Source: Maniola hyperantus (taxonomy: Eukaryota > Arthropoda > Insecta > Lepidoptera > Nymphalidae). Taken from it: DNA of 64,000 nucleotides. The first letter of the stretch is position 1. Each line of letters opens with the position of its first letter. Where the stretch lies: positions 8,308,001 to 8,372,000 of the forward strand of contig NC_048556.1 in assembly GCF_902806685.2 (NCBI RefSeq), given 5' to 3'. Positions 39,801-46,530 of this stretch are shown here, one piece after another. A program made the position numbers and the translations under genes. The notes under the pieces are model-generated. The model had not been told where the DNA came from. It saw only the letters and a list, made by a program, of their open reading frames with translations, and did not search any database.

Positions 39801-42165
39801 AATGTTTTCAAAGGTGTCTGAAATAGACTATGGCCAAAACCCGTTTCACTCTGAGAGGAGACCTATGTCCTGTCTGTAGTGAGCCAGCGATGGGTTGATC
39901 TTGATGTGTTGTCGTAGAATTTCACGACATGACGTCACACCGCAAGACGTGAAAGGCCCAAAGGCGTCGGACTATTGTGTCTCTATACTGTCACATTGTG
40001 TCTTGCACGTTGTTACAGGAAACAGCGAATAACGCACGAGAGTCGGCGGCGGCGCAGCTTCGCTTGTGGCGGGAGTGTATGCGTCGGTACGAGACTGTTG
40101 CCAGAGACGTCGGCGACACTGATGCCAGGCTCATGGTATTCTACTTTTCGCTTAGAATTGCTTTTCCGAACAAAAACCGCATTATATTTTATAAAAATCG
40201 CGTGGGAACTCTTACCGGAACAAAAATAGCCTTTAATAATGCACCCCATCCTTCTATGTAATGCAAGCTATTTCTGTACCTATCTAATTTCGTCAAAAAC
40301 GGTTGAACAGATGGGCAGTGAAAAGCTAGCATACAGACAGACATACTGTCGCATTTATAATGAAATGAATATTTGAAATGAAATTATTACTTATTTATGA
40401 AATGATTAGATAAATATGATTTGATGTCAGGAGGAGATAAACAAGCAGCGGTCGGAGATGTCAGAGATGGCGACCATGTGGCAGGAGTGTCTGCAGCGGT
40501 ACCGGGACATGAGCAACGATTTCAACAGCCTCAAACAAAAGGTGACCATTGTGTATACATTCCATTTAATATGAGTTACTAAGCAACGTGTTGTTACAGG
40601 TCACAATAGCTTGTTTGCATATTCAGAATACAAAGACTAGCAAGCTTTTTTTTAAAAAAAAAGAATACCACGTTAATCAAGATTAATATTCCCCTTTCTC
40701 CTCCAACTAAGCGTAAAGTTTGTGCTAGGAGGTACGACAATAGTGCAACGGGTCAAGGTTTGAACAGCCGTCGTTTCAAAATTCAGTCCGCTCCTGTGTT
40801 CGATGAGCTACTGGGGCTACTTTTCTAGTTGTTATTCTAGCTTGTTTTTCACCAGCGTGCTGTCTTGTCTTGAGTTGAAAAGCTGTCTAACCTAATTGTT
40901 TTCAGTTGGCGACATCGGAAAGCCCTACGCGACCGCCGCCAGTGGCGCCCCCGCTGGTTTGTGCTGAGGGTGAAGGGCTGTCTGCCGCACCTTACCGCTT
41001 ACCGCATCATTATCCACCGGTATGTAATTTTTTTGCTTTATCTATCTTTATCTATTAAACTATGTCTCCCTCTGTAATGGTACCTATATGCAGGCGATCT
41101 GCATTTGCATTGCATGCTAACTGTAAAATTGCAGTTTATATGCGGTTTTAGTGCACCATAACTGCATCTCAACTGCAGTTAAAGTGCTGGTACGCAGTAT
41201 GAATGCATTTGCTGCAGATTGTCTACATAGACCCTATAAGCAAACTACTTACCTGAAACTCATTTTATACCTGTTGTTTTATCGCCCAGATGCCTCCAAT
41301 GCCTCCTGGTTACGGCAATGCCTCGTCTCCTCTGAGGTCCCGCGCATCAGTACCACCGGCGTGGTGGTGGGCCGGCGAGAGTGTGCAGCAACCACGGAGG
41401 CGATCCTCGCCCGACTCGCAAGTCTCCAGGGAGAGAAGTCGACATAAGGATAGAAGTCGAGGTAACTATTCGTCGTTTGTCTATTAGGCTACGGCATAGC
41501 CGCGTCACCATACGAGTTCAAAGGAGAGACGTCAGATTGTACAGCACTTACTGAAAATAACACACACTCACACACGCATACACACACTCACACACAAGCA
41601 TACACACACTGTTGTAATTTTATGTTGTATTCTGTTAAAATAGTTTTAATTATAATTTCAAGTAATCTCTTTTGGCCTTCTGTTATACCTAGATTTAAAT
41701 TTAAATAATAAATTATGTATTTACGCTGTTCATTACTTTCAAATAAACAAAATAAAAATAAAAACAAATACTAATAGGGACCCCAGGGACAGACGTTGTC
41801 GGCATAATATGAATAGAGATGAGGTAACTATTAGTCGCTTATCTCCTGTAAGGTTACGGCAATGCTTCGTAGCCCAAGCTTAAGGTTGAAAGATTGTGCA
41901 GCATTTAAAAGATTTTCGCTGGACCCGCAGTTGCAGGATGACATTCCTCAAAACGTATATAGCAAATAGTTTTGATTTTGATGTAGTTTGTTTTGCATTA
42001 TATGGATTCCACGAAGAAACCTTTAGATACCTAAATGTTTTACCTAAGGGTTTCTTCGTCATAAATAGGAATTTTTCCTCGTTTCAATTTGCAGACGACT
42101 CGAGATATAAAGAAAAGTCAAAGTCGAATGGGGCGCGATCTGAACATAGGCACAGGAAAAGATAA
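33675..42165 (+). CDS. Unrecognised 14-exon gene, 752-aa Arg/Asp/Ser-rich protein with triple repeat
   Basis: Fourteen exons splice into one frame from ATG 33675 to TAA 42165: 33675-33803, 34402-34502, 35300-35386, 35899-35971, 36119-36210, 36602-36721, 37163-37277, 37555-38397, 39069-39182, 40019-40135, 40431-40541, 40906-41019, 41290-41461, 42095-42165. They total 2259 nt, exactly 753 codons, with all phases matching; chance would hardly give this. Residues 1-240: basic start (EAAKRKRTRKKRE), Ser/Pro-Arg patches and a His/Arg/Asp-rich segment. 240-520: long charged region rich in RD, DR, RY and YE. 521-634: three tandem Trp-centred repeats, one per exon. 635-700: Pro-rich. 700-752: RS-like basic tail. 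Composition suggests a nuclear, perhaps RNA-linked protein; this is inference. No family recognised. Confidence 0.85.
34215..34333. repeat. GC-rich foldback MITE-4, copy 1
   Basis: TTCGCGACAGGTTGACATGGC at the left is mirrored by ATGTCGACCTGTCGCGAA at the right; the middle is G/C-rich (GGCGGGGGGACGCCCCGC). Similar to 35424-35567 and to a half copy at 59128-59205. Confidence 0.75.
34402..34502 (+). CDS. Novel gene exon 2
   Basis: Acceptor AATAACTTCAG; donor AAAAG/GTTATT; phase 0 to 2. VCQGNGRRASSAKASLQDLP then PATDGDCVQDNTK; no motif recognised. Confidence 0.75.
34572..34840 (-). repeat. SINE-A copy, reverse
   Basis: Starts with CATCATTATCACCCATTTCCGGCTCACTAC; body words CTTTGAGAACATTATGGA, TTTCCTCGCGATGTTTTTC and GGATCGAACACCGGA. 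The head end is diverged. Confidence 0.65.
34890..35080 (-). repeat. Decayed RTE-clade C-terminal fragment
   Basis: Reverse-strand counterpart of 43718-43880 and 56190-56365: CCACTGCTCGACATAGGTCTC, CTAACGCTGCGCTTTTCGG and AACGTCTATCGGTT. The type ends in a frame ending YVQQWT, typical of RTE LINE C-termini. Heavily mutated. Confidence 0.6.
35125..35275. repeat. MITE-1 foldback element, fullest copy
   Basis: ATCTATAGAGCGCACTCTGGCTTAGC...GACTTAAGACAGAGTTAAAACGAGACAG is mirrored by CTGTCTCTTTTGAACTC...TTAAGTCTGAGTTAAGTCAAAGTGCGCTCTATAGAT. Reference copy for the family. Confidence 0.8.
35300..35386 (+). CDS. Novel gene exon 3
   Basis: Acceptor CTTATCCACAG; donor GC/GTATGT; phase 2 to 2. RERDSSPSMPRSPADVHRSS then RSPRRNRRIA: an Arg/Ser/Pro patch resembling RS-type linkers. 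A second donor four bases later would break the frame. Confidence 0.75.
35424..35567. repeat. GC-rich foldback MITE-4, copy 2
   Basis: TGCGACAGGTCGAGATGGTCATCGGG at the left is mirrored by TGATTGCCATCTCGACCTGTTGC at the right, with a G-rich, then C-containing core (GGGCGGGGGCTGGGCGGG). Confidence 0.75.
35899..35971 (+). CDS. Novel gene exon 4
   Basis: Acceptor AAATTGCAG; donor CACAG/GTATTT; phase 2 to 0. REGISLALKAGLVSTPRSIS then PAAQ. Short; supported by its fit in the frame. Confidence 0.72.
36119..36210 (+). CDS. Novel gene exon 5
   Basis: Acceptor TTTTTGGCAG; donor AAGAA/GTAAGC; phase 0 to 2. GCEDAIESIPQDQDSFIYAF then LEEAIKRDKK, an acidic, helix-prone segment. Confidence 0.78.
36602..36721 (+). 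CDS. Novel gene exon 6
   Basis: Acceptor TTATCCCCATAG; donor GAAAA/GTAAGG; phase 2 to 2. KHRHARRHEEIRTIRN, then ARDSHKHDRRHRDDHREC: a strongly His/Arg/Asp-rich stretch. Confidence 0.78.
37163..37277 (+). CDS. Novel gene exon 7
   Basis: Inferred acceptor GTGTAAAAG, without a clear pyrimidine tract; donor GTT/GTAAGA; phase 2 to 0. VTKEERPAIDQAALLETFAK then LCAQMNEKTARNPDVDPV: a helical, mixed-charge segment unlike its disordered neighbours. Confidence 0.72.
37555..38397 (+). CDS. Novel gene exon 8, 281 codons, charged region
   Basis: Acceptor TTTTATTTCAG; donor AAG/GTCAGT; phase 0 on both sides. 281 sense codons without a stop. The product begins PRSHSHKSLQCEVLSRRDSF and is rich in Arg, Asp, Tyr and Glu (YRDYPPERT, RRADRDYDDRRDL, DDRDDRDRRYYDR, KDRERYSERERGSG). 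Probably disordered. Such RD/RE-rich tracts occur in many RNA-processing proteins, but this alone does not assign a function. Confidence 0.88.
39069..39182 (+). CDS. Novel gene exon 9: repeat unit 1
   Basis: Acceptor AATTTATAG; donor AAT/GTTAGT; phase 0 on both sides; 38 residues. QEISEQREAMDKMMKLWKEL then MRCFKDISQTQ. The LWKEL-MRCF core aligns with the next two exons. Amphipathic helix likely. Confidence 0.82.
39617..39910 (+). repeat. SINE-A copy, forward
   Basis: tRNA-like head CAAGTGGTTAGGACGTCCGC with B box GGTTCGATCC, then body (GGTGAAGGAAAACATCGTGAGG, GAGTTCTCCATAATG, AGTGAGCCAGCGATGGGTTGA). One of the best preserved heads. Confidence 0.8.
40019..40135 (+). CDS. Novel gene exon 10: repeat unit 2
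   Basis: Acceptor TTGTTACAG; donor ATG/GTATTC; phase 0 on both sides; 39 residues. ETANNARESAAAQLRLWREC then MRRYETVARDVGD. Core LWREC-MRRY. Confidence 0.82.
40431..40541 (+). CDS. Novel gene exon 11: repeat unit 3
   Basis: Acceptor TGATGTCAG; donor AAG/GTGACC; phase 0 on both sides; 37 residues. EEINKQRSEMSEMATMWQEC then LQRYRDMSNDF. Core MWQEC-LQRY; closest to unit 2 around the core and to unit 1 in the QR-x-x-M part. Confidence 0.82.
40636..40828 (+). repeat. Dispersed repeat C, copy 2
   Basis: Poly-T/A start, then ATTAATATTCCCCTTTCTCC, TCCAACTAAGCGTAAAG, TTGTGCTAGGAGGTACGA and TTCAGTCCGCTCC; matches 440-600. Confidence 0.6.
40906..41019 (+). CDS. Novel gene exon 12 (Pro-rich)
   Basis: Acceptor ATTGTTTTCAG; donor CCG/GTATGT; phase 0 on both sides. 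LATSESPTRPPPVAPPLV then PYRLPHHYPP. Confidence 0.78.
41290..41461 (+). CDS. Novel gene exon 13
   Basis: Acceptor TTATCGCCCAG; donor CGAG/GTAACT; phase 0 to 1. MPPMPPGYGNASSPLRSRAS, then a WWWAGES triple-Trp word, PRRRSSPDSQ and SRERSRHKDRSR, an RS-type stretch. Confidence 0.8.
42095..42165 (+). CDS. Novel gene exon 14 (stop codon)
   Basis: Acceptor TTTCAATTTGCAG; ends TAA at 42163-42165. DDSRYKEKSKSNGARSEHRH then RKR: a basic C-terminus. The phase fits exon 13. Confidence 0.8.
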
Positions 42166-42218
42166 CAGAAAAACTAAATATCAATAATAATATCGATTGC
42201 AACGTGTGAATGTACCTT

Positions 42219-42224
42219 AATAAA
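42219..42224 (+). terminator. Polyadenylation signal AATAAA of the novel gene
   Basis: AATAAA 54 bp after the TAA, followed by a T/G-rich stretch (TTTTTGTGTTGCCTTG). Distance and context are normal for a short insect 3' UTR. Confidence 0.7.
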
Positions 42225-42645
42225 TTTTTGTGTTGCCTTGTAACGAAATCCGTCTCAAATTTTGTAAGTTGTAATGTGTTTATTAACTGTTTATTTGTAC
42301 GTCATTTATTTTTTATGTTTATTATTGTAGAAGCACTAAAATAATTTAAAATGTTAACAAGTATTTGTTTTATTACAAACAAATGAATGTCCCGGCTGAG
42401 TTTGTTGTGGGCTCTTCTCAGACGGACGCGTTTGGGACCCTCGTAGCTTTAGTTTTAAGTTCGCGTAAAAATTATCACCACTATATCATCATCTTACAAA
42501 TGCAAACCGACTATCAAAAAGCGTAATTTTTTTTACCTACTTTGAATAAACGTTTTGACTTTGACTTTGAATCTAGTAAATCCCTATCTTGACCTCAGTC
42601 ATGATCTTGGGACTTGGGCTAAACCAGTGCCACTCTCCACTTTAG

Positions 42646-42715
42646 GCTGAGATCTATAGAATTATGTACTTTGACTTTGCTCAGACCTAAGTTTCAGTTT
42701 AAGCTGTGTTCTAGT
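42646..42715. repeat. MITE-1 half copy
   Basis: GCTGAGATCTATAGAATTATGTACTTTGACTTTGCTCAGACCTAAG is one arm of MITE-1. The other arm is absent; a SINE-A copy follows directly. Confidence 0.55.
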
Positions 42716-43013
42716 GGTTAGGACGTCCGCTTTCTAATAGGAGGTTGGGGGTTCAATCCCGGGCACGCACCTCTAACTTTTCGGACTTTTAATTAATTAA
42801 ATAACACTTGCCTTAACGGTGAAGGAAAACATCGTGAGGAAACCTGCATGCTTGACAGCTCTCCATAATATTCTCAAAAGTGTGTGAAGTCTACCAATCC
42901 GCACATGGCCAGCGTGGTAGACTATGACCAAAACCCTTCTCACTCTGTGAGGAGACCCGTGCTCTGTAGTGAGCCGGCGATAGGTTGATCGTGATGATGA
43001 TGATGATGTATAT
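42700..43013 (+). repeat. SINE-A copy, forward, near full length
   Basis: Head CTAGTGGTTAGGACGTCCGC, B box GGTTCAATCCCGGGC, body GGTGAAGGAAAACATCGTGAGG and TGTAGTGAGCCGGCGATAGG, tail GATGATGATGATGATG. Good reference copy. Confidence 0.85.
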
Positions 43014-43717
43014 CGCTATCTGGTACTAACAACGATTCTGTCTTAGGTAGAGTCAAAGTATTCCGAGGTATTTTGTGCTAATAAAACAAAAGAATATCTT
43101 TCTACAATCCATGTTTTTCAAATAGAATATTACAATTGTTTTACAATGTATAAATAACTATTTTGTTTTATTGGAGTTACATACAACTTTGTCGTTTCAA
43201 CGATAAAAGGACAAAATTATTTCAACAGATTTGCTAAGTATAGCTAATTGGCATGTAGGAATGGGGTTTAATAGATATACAATATATAAAACTCTACTAG
43301 ACTTAGGTAATTATGGCTAAATTCACATAAGTATTATTATTTCGTTATATGTTTATTGACACGGTATGAGTAGGTATAAATGCTATTTGAAAGCAATTTC
43401 TTCAGGAGCCTGTAGTGAAACTTTTGTGCTTACATCTGCCATTTAGTGTGGAGTTGGAGTGGAGCCATATGGAGCATATAATGAAATAAATAGGTATACC
43501 TAGTACTTAGCATTTTTTTACTAGGTATAGTTAGAAATAGTTCTCTAAATTGCATTATGTTGGGTAGGTCAGTCCTTTAGAATAGGTAGTTAGTTAATAG
43601 TTACTCTCTTAGATGCCTAATACAAATCGTACTGTAGTGGATCAAACTACTACATAAGTTTTAGGGTAGTAAAGAAAATAATAATTATGGTAAAGAATTT
43701 TGGCAACGGGTAGGGCA

Positions 43718-43880
43718 CATAGTTCGAAAAACCGATAGACGTTGGGGTCCCAAGGTGCTGGAATGGCGACCTCGCACCGGAAAGCGCAGCGTTGAACTAG
43801 GAGGGTAGATAACATCAAACGAGTCACGTGTGAACTACCTACTAGAAACCTATGTCCAGCTGTGGACGTCTATCGGTTTA
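43718..43880 (+). repeat. Decayed RTE-clade C-terminal fragment
   Basis: AACCGATAGACGTTGGGGTCC, CTGGAATGGCGACCTCGCACC, GAAAGCGCAGCGTTG, then a frame reading LETYVQLWTSIG. This is the C-terminal pattern of RTE reverse transcriptases. Confidence 0.65.
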
Positions 43881-44524
43881 AATAGGTCTCGAGGAATTTC
43901 GCATGTATCATCTACTCATATCGTGTCACTGTATCATGTAAATCCGCTGGCATATCAGTCATTCGTATGCCCAAAAAGGTTCGGGCAAGAAGACTTTGTA
44001 TATTCAACAATATTAGGATAATAACAGTACAGACATCTTACTCTAAACATGAGAATAGTCCAACTAACAAAAACACACACAGTTTACAATTTACATCCTA
44101 TAATAGATAATAGCTAGGTATAGTACACGTTTAATGAGAAGAATCATTTGGTATTTCGACTTCCGTCCATTAATTTTACATGTAGCTAATAGTTTATAAT
44201 GTAGGTATTATAGCGTATCATTTAGGTACACCTTTCATGTGCGCTTACATGGGCAATTTTTTCAGCAATTGTTGCTCGGCAACACGTATGGATAGATCTG
44301 GAGCAACCTGGACTCTGGAGCAATTATGTCGCTTAACTGTTCTAAAATGTTCAGGTGTTGTTTGGTATTGCTGTAAATTTCTTCATGTGGTCGTGACATC
44401 ATAATTGGCTAAATTGCTTGGAATCGCGGAATTTCAATTGCCCGTGTAAGCTATCCTTTAAAGTTAGGAACATCTTTAATCTCTTTAGACTCTAACATAC
44501 AATTTACTAGCATAGAACACTAAG

Positions 44525-44832
44525 GTTCTTACAGACGAGCGGCACGTTGTCTACGACAGGGGTAACTACAGTAGTAGTAGTGTAGTAGTGACTGTGTAGG
44601 CGGCTGCCGTAGACACGCTGGCGGCTGTCGTTCAGTGTTGCCAATTTAGACGCGAATGACTTTTTTTTCACTTGTCTAGCGACTTTTGAAAAGTGTCTTT
44701 GTTGAAATTTTTTCTGCTGCTGTCGTCCGGTGTCGACGGCTGCCGTCGAAGCGCTGGCGGCTGCCGAGGACACGCAATGACGGCAGCATCAAACCCTGTC
44801 ATCAACAAAGTACTGCTCGTCTGTAAGAACAC
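44525..44832. mobile_element. TIR element with internal GGCTGCCGT repeats, about 305 bp
   Basis: Termini GTTCTTACAGACGAGC / GCTCGTCTGTAAGAAC are perfect 16-bp inverted repeats. Inside, the phrase CGGCTGCCGTAGACACGCTGG recurs as CGGCTGCCGTCGAAGCGCTGG. The 88-codon reverse frame here is not a credible gene. Confidence 0.8.
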
Positions 44833-45238
44833 TTAGCACTCATAATATTATGGCTGCTTTTCACGAGAGATGTGATTTTTGAAAGGCTATGTACTTTTAC
44901 TAGGATCGCTTCATTTTCATAGCTCATATTATTATAAGCTCCTCGTTGCTTAGTGAAAATCAAAAATCTCGTGAAGAAAGGCAGCGTACAGCTCAATATA
45001 TTATGTATACCACGGGAAATCCCCGATTCTTCAAGGCCAAGGCAAGGCACTCTCCATACTAAGTTCTAATCTGTCTTATTGGCCAACCATCCCGTTATCC
45101 TAGAGCATAGAGGCTAGGACATGTCATTTCATTAACAAACTTTCTCAGACATTTTCATTAACTTATAAAGCACCGCAGGTAGTCATAACATTAATTTAGA
45201 TAACTTAAAAACATTTTCGCAAGACTTAGATATCTAAG

Positions 45239-45455
45239 GGTGGTTTCTTATGGTCAGCGAAAGCAGTAGCCGCAGCGCGTTCAGTATTTAATAGGTAGGT
45301 ATGTCTTTGCGCACTGCCATTTTAGTAAGAAATATCTACTTGACCACATTCGTGAAAGTTGCAGATAAACTAGGTTCTCGTGCCTAAGTTTTAAATATGC
45401 CCCTTAAAAATTCTGAGGACCATGCTTTGACGGACCGTGAGAAACCACTATTATA
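45239..45455. mobile_element. TIR element, about 215 bp
   Basis: GTGGTTTCTTATGGTCAGCGAAAGCA at the left corresponds, inverted and with a few mismatches, to TGCTTTGACGGACCGTGAGAAACCAC at the right. No coding. Single copy seen. Confidence 0.65.
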
Positions 45456-45894
45456 CATTTCATACACAAAACATACATAAAACAATTTTCTGTGCGTCCA
45501 TCATGCGCCGTTTAGGTAACTCAGATTTTACTGACGTCGGACGTTTTTTAACTGACTCCAGAGTAACTCTCTGTACACAACAAAACTTAAAACTAAACTT
45601 ACTAGTCTTCTTTAATAAATACATGTCAAGATCATATTCAAAACATTTTCACTCTGTTTTTGTCACTAGTGTCTCTGATAACGTCGCTATCTGTTCAGTA
45701 AACCTGAAAAAGAATATAGACAAAAAAATTATGAAAATGAACATGAAATCTAGTTGCCGACGCTGCATGGGCTGCATGGGAGTTAAGTATAAGTTTGACT
45801 TGGCCACTCAGTAGAGACATAAGGTATCTAACTTTAAATACATATCTACGTAGGTACCTATAACACAAATTGCGAAACCGGAGAGATTGGAATC

Positions 45895-46150
45895 CGCATC
45901 TCTCTGGCTATCAAGTGCAGACCCTCTAGAGGCTGAATAACCTAGCTGCTGCAGAGGTGAGTGGTCTTTCTTATAAGTGGGAACTACCACTCCCAGGTTC
46001 AATTCCCGGTAAAGGCAATTTAGAAGTTTACAATTTACAATCTCTCGTCTGGTCTGCTGGGAGGCTTTAACCATGGCTACTTATCACCCTAAAGGCAAAA
46101 CCATGCCACCAAGCGATTTAAGCGTTTCGGTACGATGTCGCATAGAATAA
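45895..46150 (+). repeat. SINE-B copy
   Basis: B-box-like AGGTTCAATTCCCGG near 45988, then GTCTGGTCTGCTGGGAGGCTT and GCCACCAAGCGATTTAAGCG, matching the split copy at 31872-33205. The A box is not clear. Confidence 0.65.
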
Positions 46151-46204
46151 GTTAGGTAGAGGTTATCGGGGTAAAAGGTGTCTGAGTAAGTCTGTTCGGA
46201 GTTA

Positions 46205-46395
46205 GGTACGCCGTACGTGCGTTTTAAGGAAAACATCGTGAGGAAACTTTCATACCTGAGAATTCTCCATAATCTGCTGAAGTCTGCTAACCGCATTTGG
46301 GTAACAGCCTGGGGAATTAGGTAGGTAGCTTTGTCCCTTTTCATTCTGAGAGAAGTCCATTCTGGTGAGTGGACTGGTGAAGAGTTGAGACGATG
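46205..46395 (+). repeat. SINE-A fragment, forward
   Basis: GGAAAACATCGTGAGGAAACTTTCATACC, GAATTCTCCATAATCTGC and AGTGGACTGGTGAAGAGTTGAGACGATGATGATG. The head is missing. The tail ends 40 bp from the CDC42SE exon donor. Confidence 0.6.
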
Positions 46396-46435
46396 ATGAT
46401 GAAACGTAAACCTCATAATTAGCTTGTGTTCTCAC

Positions 46436-46530
46436 CTTAACACCATAGGGCATCTCGTAGCCGCCCTTGCTCTGCATCTGGTTCTGTATGGAGTGCAGCA
46501 ACGACGACGGCATGTCCACGTCCGTGGAAC
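46436..46530 (-). CDS. CDC42SE exon with SIQNQMQSKGGY motif
   Basis: On the reverse strand the acceptor is TCCTCGTTCCAG and the donor AAG/GTGAGA. It enters in phase 1 and leaves in phase 0. Reading on through the donor would add a long unrelated tail from a SINE-A fragment, so splicing to a further exon is much more likely. Confidence 0.9.

Larger units (their letters stand above)
38398..42094 (+). other. Introns 8-13 of the novel gene
   Basis: Non-coding between exons. A SINE-A copy lies at 39617-39910, a repeat C copy at 40636-40828 and an ACAC/ACTC microsatellite at 41559-41609. 38398-39068 shows nothing recognised. Confidence 0.6.
42225..46435. other. Spacer between the converging genes
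   Basis: Repeats only: half of a MITE-1 (42646-42715), SINE-A (42700-43013), an RTE C-terminal fragment (43718-43880), TIR elements at 44525-44832 and 45239-45455, SINE-B (45895-46150) and a SINE-A piece (46205-46395). The last coding exon and 3' UTR of the CDC42SE gene should lie here or in the adjoining intron, but I could not pick them out. Confidence 0.55.

Noticed and set aside
41555..41610. CRISPR-like short repeats
   Set aside because: A simple ACAC/ACTC microsatellite without spacers, in a eukaryotic intron.
44507..44773. 88-codon reverse frame rich in Ser/Ala/Gln
   Set aside because: Lies almost wholly inside a TIR element and reads through its internal repeats.
46250..46433. Extension of the CDC42SE exon past 46436 as coding sequence
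   Set aside because: The added residues come from a SINE-A fragment, and a good GTGAGA donor precedes them.
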